Below are positions 50,721-63,239 of a stretch of DNA of 64,000 nucleotides, one piece after another. This DNA is from Prostheceraeus crozeri. Lineage: Eukaryota > Platyhelminthes > Polycladida > Euryleptidae. The stretch covers positions 310,001 to 374,000 of the forward strand of contig CAJQUW010005321.1 of the NCBI GenBank assembly GCA_907163375.1, written 5' to 3'. The notes below the pieces were generated by a model. That model was not told the DNA's origin, did no database searches, and worked only from the letters and a program-made list of their open reading frames with translations. The position numbers and the translations under genes are program-made. The first letter of the stretch is position 1. Each line of letters begins with the position of its first letter.

Positions 50721-51417
50721 TTGTGCCTTCGTGTATAATAAGCCTACTTGTGCAACTTGTGAATGTCGTGATTTGACCATATCATCTGACTTCATCTTTT
50801 AGCCACATGTCATCGATTTTATTATGAACAAATTTGGATTCATTTCAAGCTTCCTTATATATGTAATTGCGATTACCATTTCTTAGAAATATATACACTA
50901 TTATCATTATTATTATTTAATAAAGAGCCATACTCAGAGTAAATTTTAAATACACAATCAGGACATTAAATAACATTTCCAGCTCCTCCAACTGAGCATT
51001 ATTCTCTTTTCACAGCATTCACAATGGCGTGATCAAGTTACGAGTATACAGCGAAAATTTTTTGAGATGAAGTGCTTACCTTGATTTAAAATCCTTCTTT
51101 ACAAGGCTGTATATTTCTATTGTCAGGAGACCAGTAATGATAGCAATTTGCTGACCCTGTAAAACATAACAAATTTTATGCAAGCATAGCGAAGTCAATG
51201 AACAATTTTGGATTCATTTCAATTAGACAATATTAGTTAATTTCCGCTATCTTGATAAGAACACTACCGTATTTTCCAATATCCATATAGAACACGCCCA
51301 AAGCATAATGAGCATTCCAGATTTTGCATAAGACACATTCAATAAATAATTCAGGCACATGGAACAGACTTCTCAGGCCGAAATGCAATTTTTTTTATTC
51401 TTCTCACGAAAAAGTTA

Positions 51418-51475
51418 GCTGTTTTTGGTTTTCTCTGGAAATCTGAGCTGTTTTTGGTTTTCTCTGGAGATCTGA
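51418..51475 (+). repeat. 29-bp tandem duplication
   Basis: Two copies of a unit starting GCTGTTTTTGGTTTTCTCTG with one difference. Confidence 0.85.
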
Positions 51476-52099
51476 ATTGGTAAGACCAATCAAAATAAGA
51501 TTTAATTTGTTTGGACGTCAGTATCAAAGTTATATCGAAAGATGTAGGCATAATATCATGCATATAGCGATTCATGAATAATACTGGAAAGAAATGGAAT
51601 AAGATCAAAAAGGAAAGTAAGTTCATCAACTACATCATAAATTAGAATACTGTCCCACATCGAAATTCTAAATTTACCCACAGGTAAATCTACTTAATAC
51701 ATCACACCATCCTCACAACGGATGTGTACGAACACAATCAATTCTTTATTGCACTAAAAAGAATTTCTTTATTTCTGAGGGCGATGGTTTCAATCTCCCA
51801 TTGGGGGGGGGGGGTACAAAAAAACTTGTGTACAGGGGGATTGCATGTTTATGGGAATCGAGAATGAAGAGGATTTGTTTACTTGTGGGAATCGAAAGAA
51901 GGCAAAGATCGATGTTCAGGATTTGTTTGCATGTGCGCATCGCAAAAAGCATGCTGTATTTATAGATGGGATGAATTTAATGATAGGATGAGTTTACATA
52001 TGGGAAACGCAACATTTGCATGATGTGTGACATATCATTACCTATTGAGCACTTCGCTAGCCACAATGTGTGGGATACCGCTCGTCTGGGTTTGAGTGC

Positions 52100-53560
52100 T
52101 TAGGTTAGGGGTCGAAGCACAACTACATGAATACCTGCTGATGACTGACGGACTGCAGTATTACATTTTATATCCCTTAATCGGTAGCTAAAATAGTGGT
52201 CGAAGCATTGTATTCCAAATCACGTCATTGTGGATGAGGACAGGTGAACAAATATTGAATTCCCTAAAGTATTATAGGCGCATTAAGAAATCTGCGATAA
52301 ATTGATTCAAGTGAAGAAATAGTGTCTAGAGAACATCTTCCAGAACATTGATTGGCAAGACGGAATCAGCATTAATGGCGAACGTTTGTCGAACCTTCGT
52401 TTTGCGGACGATATCGTCCTGCTAGCAACGTCTGTGAACGCTCTCGAGAGAATGCTACAAGACCTGACAACGGAAAGCAGACGGCACGGTCTAATAATGA
52501 ACAAAAAGAAAGCAAAAGTAATGTTCGGAGCGGGATGTCAACAGCAGCAAATAAGAATAGATAATGAAGTTATCAATGAGTGCGAAGAGTATAACTATTT
52601 GGGACAGAAATTTTCCCTAAATAAGAAAAACCAGGTCGATGAAATTAGATGGAAAATCGTGTGCGGTTGGAAAGCTTTCGGCAAGTAATCGGATGCATTA
52701 AAGTGTAGAGCTCCAAGAAAATTGAAGAAGAGACTCTTCGAAGCTTGTGTGATGCCCTGCATGACATACGCCGCTGAAACACGGACACTAAATAAAAGGA
52801 CGGAGGAAAAGATAGTAGCAAGATGGCAAGAAGCATGGAAAACAGATGGGAAGACAGAAACCCAAACTCATGGGTAAGACAGCAGACGGGCCTAACAGAC
52901 TTACTCATAACCATCACGAAGGTGAGATGGAAGTGGGCTGGACATATATCCAGAATTAAGGACAATATGTGGACTTATAAAATCACTAATTGGTGCCCTA
53001 TTGAATGGAAAGGATGCAAAGGAAGACCACCCACGAGATAGAGAGAAGACCTAGACGACTTCTGGATCGATGTCGACTGGGGAAGGAGGGCAGAAGACAG
53101 GAGAAATTGGAGGATCCATGGCGAGGCCTATCTTCAGAAAAGGAGAAGAAACGGATGATGAAGATGAAGAAATAGTATTTTCCATGTGCAGTCTGAAGTA
53201 TATTGTGTAGCACTAGTTCGTTTGTATTCGGTGTAGTAGTATCATTGTAGTTCTATTGTTTACCTACATTTCATTATCCACTTTACTGTTCCAATTTCCA
53301 TTTGTTCACTATTGCCATTATCCACCATGTGTAGTCTTAGTTAGTGTGTAGCATTAGTTCAAATGTAATCGGTGTTGTGGCATCATTGAATGTCTATTGC
53401 CTACATCCACTTTTCCATTTTTATTCACCGGTTTCCTTTTGTTATACAATATCCAGTTTTAATTTCCTGACCTATTGGTGACCATTGATCTTTCCTATTT
53501 ACACTACCAGCATCTGTAGTTGGTACAGTGTATAGTATAGATACACTGTATAGATGCAGT
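52100..53560 (-). repeat. Unclassified interspersed repeat, copy A' (split by LINE)
   Basis: Pieces 52100-52323 and 53165-53560 are the inverse of copy A at 42745-47265. The gap at 52324-53164 is a LINE insert flanked by a 12-bp duplication. This copy lacks the hAT element found in copy A. Confidence 0.8.
52324..53164 (+). mobile_element. 5'-truncated RTE-like LINE insert
   Basis: Flanked by TGAAGAAATAGT at 52312-52323 and 53165-53176. Encodes LRFADDIVLLATS, GLIMNKKKAKVMF and YNYLGQKFSLN, then in other frames LKRRLFEACVMPCMTYAAET and NSWVRQQTGLTDLL...KWKWAGHISR-type segments and a final GRPPTR. This is the RT palm/thumb and C-terminus of RTE-like LINEs. It ends in an ATGATGAAGATGAAGA-type tail, as many RTE elements do. 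Frames change near 52690 and 52810. Confidence 0.75.
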
Positions 53561-54731
53561 GTGTAGTAGTCGCATCACCGATATCTATATACTCGAGCAC
53601 AGTCTCGAAATCAGGATTTTAGACTGGAGCTAGAGTATGCTTTTTCAGGACAGCTTGTATAATTTTGGAAGTTTGCTTTTCCATTCCCCCTCAATTTCTT
53701 CAAAACGTGCAATTAAGAAGATTGTCAACTTCTTTATCGAACCTCACTGAGGATTCCTGGAATTGCTCCGTCAGCCTTCAAAATTTCTGTCCTCATACTT
53801 CATCCTTATGACAATAACTGTATTCTCTGATGTCTTTCGAAGGTAAGGAATTTTTGGGTTGTTCAATTGAGTAGTCGCAACCTCTTGCACTGACTACAAT
53901 TGCTTCTTTCATTTGCTGAATTTCGCATCCGCGGATAGGAAAAACTGCCAAATAACATTTGAAAGAGCAATTTGCAAAACAATTTCGAAGAACTTGAAAG
54001 AGTTCCGATTTAAAATTTTAGATTAAAGATTGAAGGTTTGCACGTCGGTGAAGTTATATTAAATTTGCACCGAATTTTCGGATGACTGACCACCCTCCAT
54101 CTTATATTAATAGTGCTTCTTATTACCTGTCTCACGGAAATCTTACGGTTTTCACATGGGTCTATAAATAAATGAATTTTAAAAAATTATCTGAGAATCA
54201 AAATTCTGAAAATTCATTAATTCTTCAAATGCGCGAAGAATGACTTTACAGATAAGCGTAGGTTAAAACTTGAGATCATCAATGATGGGAATTATCAAAT
54301 TAGATTTATGTCTTATTCAAAAACGATTCTATATGCCCTAATTCCGCTACATTCTCGCATTTACAGGGCAACCTATTCATGGAGGGATGTTTCTATGCAA
54401 CATCACTAACGAAATCAACATAATATAACAAAGGAAAATGTGACGTGGGTGGCATCAAGTACCTATGCTGATTATGGTATATACACATTCAAATCAAGAG
54501 ATTTAGGCATGTATAGTAAAGCGCAAAGCAATTAGGAATAACGCACTTTTAGCGCGCATGAATAAAAAAATTTTAATATGTCTGTTTCATAAGGAATCTC
54601 TAGTTGGAAGATGTGCCTTTTCATTATAGATTTGGTGGGGGCCATGTCTTGCGTGTTTGTAAATACAATTTTTTTGTCCTTTTCTCTACAATCCGATAGA
54701 TTCTCTCTAGTCCGAAATGTTCTTTGTAAGA
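53561..54731. other. No gene recognised
   Basis: AT-rich DNA with a short palindromic CTATACACTGTA-type cluster near 53525-53560 at its left edge. No supported exon. Confidence 0.45.
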
Positions 54732-54739
54732 TCAAAGAG

Positions 54740-56106
54740 CAGGGTGGCATGTGGTATAAACACCCCCTATTTAAACACTCTGTTGAAACGGGAGTGGAAC
54801 CACAATTAAAACCCACCAGTTTAAACAGGTCACGTGTTTTAATATCGCAGAATTTTGCCCAGATACTGGCGAATGGCGATACGTCTGAGACACATTCGTC
54901 ACACGAAAGGACGAAGCAAGACAATAATAATAATAATACAGCAGTAAGCCAATTTTTTTCTGATACAATGCCAAAAATTGCAAACTGTCATTCATCGAAT
55001 GCGGCTGTTGAGCGCAAATTCAGTTCGGTGACACTGAGCCAAACCGTACTAAGAAATGGACTGAAGAAGTTGCTTCGAGACAGCGCTGACATTACTTCCA
55101 CGACTCATGATGAAAATGAAGATTTTAGATTTTTTCATGATGTCATTTGCAAGTGTGTTATTTAGTGGGTGAAAATATGATTTGATTTAAGAGTTGATAC
55201 CAGTACTTCTTGTGCTAACAAGCAATGATTATCTTCCTTATGGATCAAATTACCACTCGATTATCTCTTCGATTAAGTGCAATTGTCAGAAAAAAACTAT
55301 TGCTTTCCAACAAATTGATGAAATAGCATGGTCTAAGAAAAAGTAATAAAACACTGCCCACGTTTCATCCAACAGACACATTCAAGGGACTCGGGTGTAG
55401 CATGTGTTTCTTTGTCTTTTTACTTTTTCTTAAACCGAGTTATTTCGCCAATAAAATTCTGGGAGAGCAATTGAAGCAATCTGACAACAACATCAAAAAA
55501 CTTCCCGTATGCTGTAATTATCATAATTGTATATAATATATGCAATTCATACAAATTTTATAAAATATTAGCATTTTATGTAATACACGTAATATATTAC
55601 AAATAGTACGACAATAATAAAGTATGATTATCATAATGTCACACTAATTGAATTGTGTGCACAAGGATAAATTTTGAATTATTTTAATGGATGTTGGAAT
55701 GTACATTTATGTGAAATCCGGATCATATTGAATATTGGCACTTGCACTTTCAACTTTATTACGGTGTCTATAACTGCTGTCATGAAATTTTTATTCCACA
55801 TGTGATGATTTCGCAACTACATTGTAAATAAATATCGCAATATTTCCATGGAAAATCAAATTCATTCGTGACAACTTGAGAGAGCCTTAACTGACGAGGA
55901 TTGATACAAAATGCATTTTTGAAAAACAATCTCGGCTTTGATCATTGGTTTATGGAAGTACATTAAATAATCATATAAATATAAGTTTAGTTTACCGGAT
56001 TTCTGAGGTCGCTTCACTTTGTACTAGGATTAAACCAGGGTCTAAACATGTTAAAACAGGATGAAACCTGGTCAAACCTTCATCCGGGTTAGCAGATGCC
56101 ACCCTG
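54740..56106. mobile_element. Deleted hAT-type element with transposase remnant
   Basis: Ends CAGGGTGGCAT and inverse ATGCCACCCTG, flanked by TCAAAGAG (54732-54739) and TCAGAGAG (56107-56114), an 8-bp duplication with one difference. On the plus strand at about 54900-55165 a fragment reads HSSNAAVERKFSSV...RNGLKKLL, which resembles the hAT C-terminal dimerisation region (SN-ER-FS...RN-L). Most of the transposase is absent, so the element is non-autonomous. Confidence 0.65.
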
Positions 56107-56335
56107 TCAGAGAGACAATTGTCGTCAAAAGCAACGCTCTTTAAGGAATATTATTGTCACAAAATATTGTTCAAGACCCAGCTTATGTTTGGAATGGGAG
56201 TGGATTTGGTGAGATGCTGATAATTTTTGGTACCCATATCACATTCTTTGTACATAGCATTTATCATTTTTTGTCACCATGGTCAAAAAGCTCTATGAAT
56301 TCTTGCATGTCTGGCAAGAAATTCATACTCTTGGG

Positions 56336-58538
56336 CAGAGGCGTCGCTAAGGAAACATCATTGCGGGGGGGGTGTTTGCTAAATTTTACCTGATTTACAA
56401 CTAAGAGCCAAAATTTGCCTGATTATTGCACACACGCATACTCACACACATTCCAACATGTTTCATGTTTATATCCTACAGAAGAGGTACCTGCAGTGTT
56501 GGATTTGAGGGGAGGGAAAGTGGGGAAGTTCCCCTGCACTGCCTCATCTCATCCACGGCACTGGAGATGCACTTCCTTCCCTGAGGGGGAAGAATATTTC
56601 CAGTAGATAGGCTTTACATTGCCTCAACCAGATTGATTGAGCATCAGTTCATTATTTTAGTGAATATGAGCAACATTGACAGGCGCAGGCCTAGATTCAT
56701 CACGATTCTTCATAAGCTAAATTGTCTTATCATCAAAAATTGACCTTTGTTAATAAATAAAACAAAAAAATTCGAGAAGCAGAAAGTGCTGAATGAAATA
56801 ATTAGAAGGTAGCGAAACCATCACAAAAAGAGTGGAATCCAGAATGCTATCTTGATTCTTTCAGGGTCTTGATGACAACACACACAGTATTTTATTCATA
56901 TTAATGTAATAGAACTCTTCACAATCAATAAAATCAAGTTTGGGAACATTGTTTAACTTTCACTCTGTGAATATTGACAGAAGCCGAATTTTGTGAATTC
57001 ATTATAGGTCTAATTACAATAAATTACAGAATGATCATCTGCGGAATGTTTGTGTGGATCTTCACATGCGAGACCTACTATGAATTTCTGATGCACAAGG
57101 GTATCCACGCACCTTATTTGAAGCATTATTTAACCAAATGCGGGTGGCACAAATGCATGCATTGGAGAGTCCCTTTCAAGGATAATATGGGCCTATCTCC
57201 TACTTTTTCCATTTATGGTTCAACTGTTTTCAAAATAATTCGCGGGCTCGTTCTTAGTGCGAGGATGATAGTGGTGCTATATGAATCAATGTCCTCTTTC
57301 TTTTGATCACCCTTTTTCCGGCTTTGGTTGCAGCGTTGACCCAAAAACTTCCCCCTACTGCTATCATGCTCAAATCCAACACTAGGTACCTACCTAATCA
57401 TCTAATCGGTCGGAAATGACGCCTATAAATGAAAAATAATTTAATTGGTGGTTATTTAAGTGGCCAATGAAATGCGATGACGTTAAGTTAATTTGTGCGC
57501 AATTGGATCCCGTAGTATCGACTGTTAAGGAAATTTTCGACGGTGTTTGCATCGAGAAAGTTAACACGTCTGTTGACAATAAACTTCTACGCACAGAGAA
57601 GACGGTGTGCCTTATTCATACCGTGCGCTTTCCGCGGTGCGCGTGTGAATGATCGGTATGAGGAAGGTTTGATGAAATCCACCGTAACGATGACGTCATC
57701 TCCTCAAGGGACAACGCAATAGCCAGAGCTTACGTGGTGAGATCAAGAATGATTTAGACTCGACCAGAAGGAATAATGCTACGACTTAGATATTTCACAC
57801 TGGATGACTAATGAGTATATAGGCAACAAATATCGTATTGATAACTTTCATTGATATTTTTTTCTTTAGTATTTTTATCGATTTTAAATATTTAGTATTT
57901 TTCAGCATTTTAGTTGATATCCAGTGTGAAATATCTAAGTCGTAGCATTATTCCTTCTGGTCGAGTCTAAATCATTTTTGATCTCACCATGTATATCAAT
58001 CAACGGTTAAATATACACTACCCAGCTAGGCAGAATGAGTTGCAGGCGTTTCAGCGTTAGGTGATTCAGTGCCAATATTCACTGGCCACATTATAGGTAA
58101 GGTACTGGAATTACATTTCAATTCCACTTAGATATTTTAAATTTAGCAGAGCTAACTCACATCGCCTTATGTTCCAATTTTTAAGAAAATGCGAGGCGAC
58201 TGTTCCTCCGGCTCGCATATACAGTCATCCCCGGTGCAAGTCGTTTTCAGAGCGCTATGTTTGACCGCTTTCGCGTTACAAATCAATATCATCAACGGCA
58301 ACTAACCATATACTTTCTGGTGTCTAGAAAGGGTGTGAATTTCCCGACATTACGATGTGTTTTTGTGACAAGACGTGTTTTTGTGGCTAAGAACAACGTC
58401 AGTGAATATTGGAGCTGAATCGCCGGCAAACCGGCGGTTTGCCTGAAATTTCTCATTTTACCTGAATCTTTTTATTAATTTCATATTGGGGGGGGGGTGT
58501 TACGGTCCCCCACACCCCCCCCGGTCGCGACGCCTCTG
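56336..58538. mobile_element. Non-autonomous hAT-type element in an RTE-like LINE
   Basis: Flanked by an exact 8-bp duplication CTCTTGGG (56328-56335 and 58539-58546). Terminal repeats start CAGAGGCGTCGC, and both ends carry long G or C runs. No transposase was seen in the 2.2 kb. A 258-bp MITE is inserted at 57733-57990. The right flank continues directly into RTE-like coding sequence, so the insertion seems to have split that LINE. Confidence 0.85.
57733..57990. mobile_element. Fold-back MITE with TA target
   Basis: Near-perfect arms of 73 and 72 bases (57733-57805, 57919-57990), containing CTACGACTTAGATATTTCAC and its inverse, flanked by TA on both sides. The TA target and palindromic form suggest a Tc1/mariner-mobilised MITE. 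It lies inside the hAT element at 56336-58538. Confidence 0.8.
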
Positions 58539-58546
58539 CTCTTGGG

Positions 58547-58900
58547 TCACCATTCTCGTTTGGATCGGGTTTGAAAAGTATTGTGTGTCTACTTGATCTA
58601 TTCAATTTGATAGTTAAAGATAAAATAGCACCTGCTGATTGGCAATTGAGAATATGGGTTCCAATTTAGAAAATCAAAGATGACCCTATGGCGTCATATA
58701 GAGCAATGAAACTACTACCTTGTAACCTCGACTATGCAATGGAGATTTTCGAAAGTGTGTTAGAAAAGACGATCCGTGATGCCGTTGAGACAAGTGAAAC
58801 ACAATTCGGCATTATTCCTGGTAAAGACATCACACGCAATTTTCCATGTTTGACTTGGCAGCTGCAAGAGCTTTCAAAGAGATCTTATCAAGATACAGGG
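58547..58900 (+). pseudogene. RTE-like LINE reverse transcriptase fragment
   Basis: The plus strand reads CLLDLFNLIVKDKIAPADWQL, WVPI, then DDPMASYRAMKLLP, VLEKTIRDAVE and QFGIIPGKDITRN-W-LQE. These match RT motifs of RTE-like elements (LFN-I---G-IP-DW, Y-G-KLL, VLE--IR--V-I, QFGF-PG--T-DA). At least one stop interrupts the frame near 58667. Sequence after 58900 is not clearly RT. The left part of the LINE should lie left of 56336. Confidence 0.65.
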
Positions 58901-59029
58901 CTGCCACTCTTATCAAAAATAAAAACCGGAAAGTCAAATCGGAATGCCCCCCTAGATTACGAAGTCGTGGGCCCCCTCAAAGTAAGAAACTTACGATTAT
59001 TCGATATCACACAACCCGGTAAGTTTTGA

Positions 59030-60060
59030 AAGCATTCAAGCAGAAGTTGGGTCTATTCTAATAAAGATGCTTCTGAATCCTCACAGCTAGCAAGTAAATG
59101 TTTTATATTATTAATGATGCTTATTCAATCATCAGTTTCATCAAGGTGCACTAGAACACGTGACTCGAACAGCTGCTATTTTCAGGAGAACAGTTTTCGA
59201 AGGTTAGACAGTGTCTACCCTCCCCCAATGCAAAATCAGCATGATGTTATTGAACGATTGAAGATTTCAGCTCGATATAAAGACTGCATATTATCGAATA
59301 ATCTACAAGTAGGCCTATGGACGATTTTACTTCACTGTTTCAAAGACAACTTTCTTCATTTCGCTCAAAAATTTTACATTCAAATTTATAATGCACTATT
59401 CTCGTGCAGCTTTGGCATTTTCTATTAATCGTGCCATGACGTCACACGGTGGAAGATCCCGTCTTTTTCGTGAAGAATTTTCATGAAACCACTAGGAAAT
59501 TACTGTTCAAATGTCCGACGTTTGGAAGACTGCTTCAGCAGAGCGGTCTGGTCCCACCAAATATCTTCATACAAAATTCATGGTCAGCGCGGTTTTCATG
59601 CTTGGGCAAGCCATCATTCTTTCGAGAAACCGAGAATGTGTGGTAAAATCTTCCTTTCTGAGCTGCATCAAATATACCGAATGTCATAAAGGATAGGAAT
59701 ATCTTCATGCAGGATGGAATGCCAGCGGACTACTACAGACCCATCGTTAATTATTTAAATAGCAATTCTCCTAAATCCAGGAATGAGAACGCGGTGTCAC
59801 AAAAAATCCGAAAGATATCTTCTAGGGGGGTCCAAACGTTACCTTTTCTGGGGCACATTTTCAGTTTTAATATGATTGCAAGTAATCCAAGATTCAACTT
59901 TAAATAGTTATGAATCTTTATGCGCCTACACATTATATACCATATGGTGAGACTAAAAATACATTGATTATTAATGCATTAAGGCCATGGATAATGATTA
60001 ATTAGAGCTCAACCATTTTGAGGCAAAGTACCGCAGACAAAACCTCTAGCCTTTTATGAA
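59030..60060. other. No gene recognised
   Basis: Overlapping short plus-strand frames at 59449-59700 have no recognisable motif. No repeat structure was seen. Confidence 0.4.
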
Positions 60061-61280
60061 TGTAAGTAGTAGAGTTTTGATGCTTTCAAAGCGCCACTGG
60101 CGAAACCTCCAGGCTTTTGGGATAAACCTCTGACTGTTCAAGTATCTAATATTTAGCTAGATGAATAGAATGAATGTTTAATATATCCCTCTTTTAAAAT
60201 TTCAAAATTAGGGTACTTTGAAAAATTCCCACTTTCACTAAGATCAAAAACATTCCCGGTAAACTCTTGTTTTATTTTGAACAACGAATGAAGCGAATTA
60301 TGAGAGAGTCTATAAAGTATCAAATCAATTCACTTTTCTTCTTCACAGTCATAGCGAATGAAATGTACTTTTCAATTTGCTCCAGCGCAATCCTCGTGTA
60401 CCCCCGATCCACATTGAGTGCATTGTATCCAGTCAACCTGAAGTAGGTCATCACTATACTCCCTATCACAGAACTGACAGAAGTTACTTGCGTCACTTAA
60501 TTGATGTTTGAGGCTGTGTATCCATTACAACAGGTTGAGTTGGATTGGAGATATTTCGAGATTTTGCTTTCTTCATAGGCCTATTTTTCTTTACCTTCGC
60601 TTCTAGGAGTGGATTATTTTGCTTCTCTGATTGTTGAACTTCGGAAACATAGTTGGAGGTAGTCGAGACACCGGATATCTTTGGTCTGTCAGCTGCAATT
60701 CATCCTTGTCGCTCACACGATGAGGTTTATTAAGCTGGAGAGACATAACGCTTAGAGTGTCCCATATTACCCGCCATACATATCTTATTATAAAAGCTAT
60801 AGAAATATTTGATAAAATTCTTAAATTGAAAAAGTGAAGTATTGTAAGCATAGCACAAGACCCCAGTTTCCATATCCAATACATTTAAATTCATGAGAAA
60901 ACTTGACTGCTGATGTAATAATAACTTTATTGAAATCTAAATTTTACATCAACCCTATTTTTGACCTACAAATATTCGTATATCACCTGTGTTTTAATCA
61001 CACAAGCGTAAGTATGCAGCCGATTTCGCTTAAATTTTATGTGTTTGCAGCTAATGATCACATCAATCAATAACCACCTTCATTATTCTAAAATATCTGC
61101 AGGAACTATCTTTTTTCGAAGATATTCGTTAAGTGTCCCATATCACCCGATGTCCCATATTATCGCACCTACCCTAGAACTTTGATACTTTCAAAGCCCT
61201 GCAGACGAAACCTCCACTAGTAGAACTAGTAGAATTTTGATGTATTTAATGCTCCGCAGGCGAAACCTCCTGGAATGTAT
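60060..61280 (+). repeat. Scattered GGCGAAACCTCC units
   Basis: Units of about 45 bases with TAGAGTTTTGATG...GCGAAACCTCC occur near 60065, 61185 and 61225. A second motif GTGTCCCATATTACCCG recurs near 60752, 61133 and 61150. No gene was seen between them. Confidence 0.55.
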
Positions 61281-62209
61281 AAAGCACTTTCTTGACATTA
61301 CATTATCAAACAGGAATTCGGCCTACAACTTTTCTAAGCTCCATGTTATTTCAAAATGTCATGATGAGGGAAGTTTTTGTGAATCAGAATCTCTTGGCGT
61401 TTATAGTGAGTTTCACACTGAATGAGTTATAATATAGACTCAGTAGAACAAATGGAATTGTTGCCATAGAATCGACTTGGCCAATCACCATGAAATTGTA
61501 CATGGGGCCTATAAGGGAATCTGTATACTTTCTCCTTACAATCCATTTGATTTGAATTGGAGGGGTAGTTTCAGAATTAGAGAGAATTTTTGAATGTGCC
61601 GGTATGCAGAATTTCTACACGAAACGCAAAATCAACACGAAAAGAAATCCTTATCACTTCTGCAGTTGTTTGCGAGATTTCAATTTTCGCTGGAGTCTTC
61701 GCTTAAACTTAGCCGCTTTTGCAACAAGTGATCGTACAAAATATTCTTTCGTCACTCTCTTGTGTTCCCGAAACTTTATAGTAGATTTCTCTTTATATTT
61801 TTCTGGCACGCTTCTTGAAAGGCACTTTTTTGGAGAGCATCAAAGCGATCAGAACTCAATTCATAATAGACTCCATAATTGCGTATTACAACTTTTTCGT
61901 CAAGGATTCCCACCTAAATGTACTTCTTATTTCAAAACCTTGATTAATTGCGTTTTGTCCAGCTTCTTAGGATTGACGAAAGGATCACCGACTTCCTTAT
62001 CGAAGAATCTTCTGCTCAAGAGTCAAGCGGATTTTTAGAAAGCATCTGCTTTGAATTTGATCGCCCTTAAAAATTGCAGGGTCTTTAATGTCCCCTAACA
62101 ATCTGCACAGCTCCGTTCAAACTTTTAAAGAGCCCTACATAATCTAAAAAGGCCGCACATGCTCTTATCTTTAAGGGCGACGGTCTCAATTCTATAGGCC
62201 CCTTCCCAT
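61281..62209. other. No gene recognised
   Basis: The last 150 bases (from about 62060) are related to the 22-bp array at 62713-63130, with AAAGAGCCC and AAAAGGCC pieces. Confidence 0.4.
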
Positions 62210-62712
62210 CAGTGTTGCGATTCTTGGCGTAGGGTAAAAAAAACGCGCAAGGTCGAAAAACACGCGCACATGTATTTCCTTACAAATAAGCCAAAATGGC
62301 AACTATGATCGCTAATATTTGATGAAACGAATTTTTACAAAGCTTAAATTTGCAGATCAGATAGTAAGAGCTTTGGTATTTTTCAGGACAAGTCAAATAC
62401 ACACGTGCCTTAAGTGGTAGATGCATACGAGCAGTGGGCCTATAGGCTATCCATTGAGTGAGATGTTAATGAACCTAAATGATCTTTGATAGGCTATACA
62501 TGTGGCTTATCTAGACACTGCATGTAATTTGAAATTTTGAAATCTTGATTTTGATATTTTAGAACCAAAGTTTTCTATTATCAAAAATTAAAAATAGAAG
62601 TCGAAAACTTAAAAAAACGCGCAAAATGGATAAAAATGGAAAAAACACGCTTACACGCGCAAATTGTCAAAAAAACGCGCGCGCGTGTAAACACGCGCGA
62701 ATCGCAACACTG
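62210..62712. mobile_element. Short non-autonomous hAT-type element
   Basis: Exact 8-bp duplication CTTCCCAT (62202-62209, 62713-62720). Terminal repeats CAGTGTTGCGATTC and exact inverse. Sub-terminal ACGCGC motifs occur at both ends. 503 bp, no coding potential. It is inserted into the AAGGCCCC-type repeat tract. Confidence 0.88.
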
Positions 62713-63130
62713 CTTCCCATCTCAAAAAGCCCCACACGATCATGAAAGGTCCTGTTTACAATCTCAAAAGGCCCCCTCACGATCTAAAAGGGGCCCTTCG
62801 CATTCTCAAAAGGGCCCTCTCATGATCTTAAAGAGGCCCCTTCGCAGTTTCAAAAGGCCCCCTCACGATCTAAAAGGGCCCCCTTCGCATTCTCAAAAGG
62901 GCCCTCTCATTATCTTAAAGAGGCCCCTTCGCAGTTTCAAAAGGACCCCTTCACAATTACAAAAGGGCCCTCTCATTATCTTAAAGAGGCCCCTTCGCAG
63001 TTTCAAAAGGACCCCTTCACAATTACAAAAGGGCCCCCTCACTATCTTAAAGCGGACCCTTCACAATCTCAAAAGGGCCCCTTCACAATCTCAAAAAGGC
63101 CATTTCACAATCTTAAAGGGACTCTTTTAA
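62713..63130 (+). repeat. About 22-bp satellite-like array
   Basis: Many imperfect copies of a unit like TCAAAAGGGCCCCTTCACAATC, with higher-order spacings of 66 and 86 bases. Because several unit multiples are divisible by three, one frame stays open for 164 codons (KGPL...ILKRPLRSFKR), which I take as a by-product. Confidence 0.85.
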
Positions 63131-63239
63131 TATCTAAAATATTTCAAGATCTAAATTATTTGTTCCTTGGTAAAACATCTTCTCACTACTTAGTTTATTC
63201 TAAAAAAACCGGAAATCCGATTAAAACCGGAAGAGTGGC

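Noticed and set aside
51780-51960. G-run and repeated GGGAATCG motifs as a possible transposon end
   Set aside because: No inverted partner or target duplication was found. Looks like simple and degenerate repeat sequence.
54611-54739. Beginning of the open frame that crosses the left end of the hAT element
   Set aside because: The frame starts in flanking DNA and crosses the element boundary, so only the inner hAT-like part is meaningful.
58900-59029. Continuation of the RTE-like protein (NAPLDYEVVGPLKVRNL)
   Set aside because: The segment does not follow the RT motif order and could not be assigned, so it was left out of the LINE call.
62636-63130. 164-codon open frame
   Set aside because: Explained by a tandem array whose unit multiples are divisible by three, and it partly overlaps the end of a hAT element.
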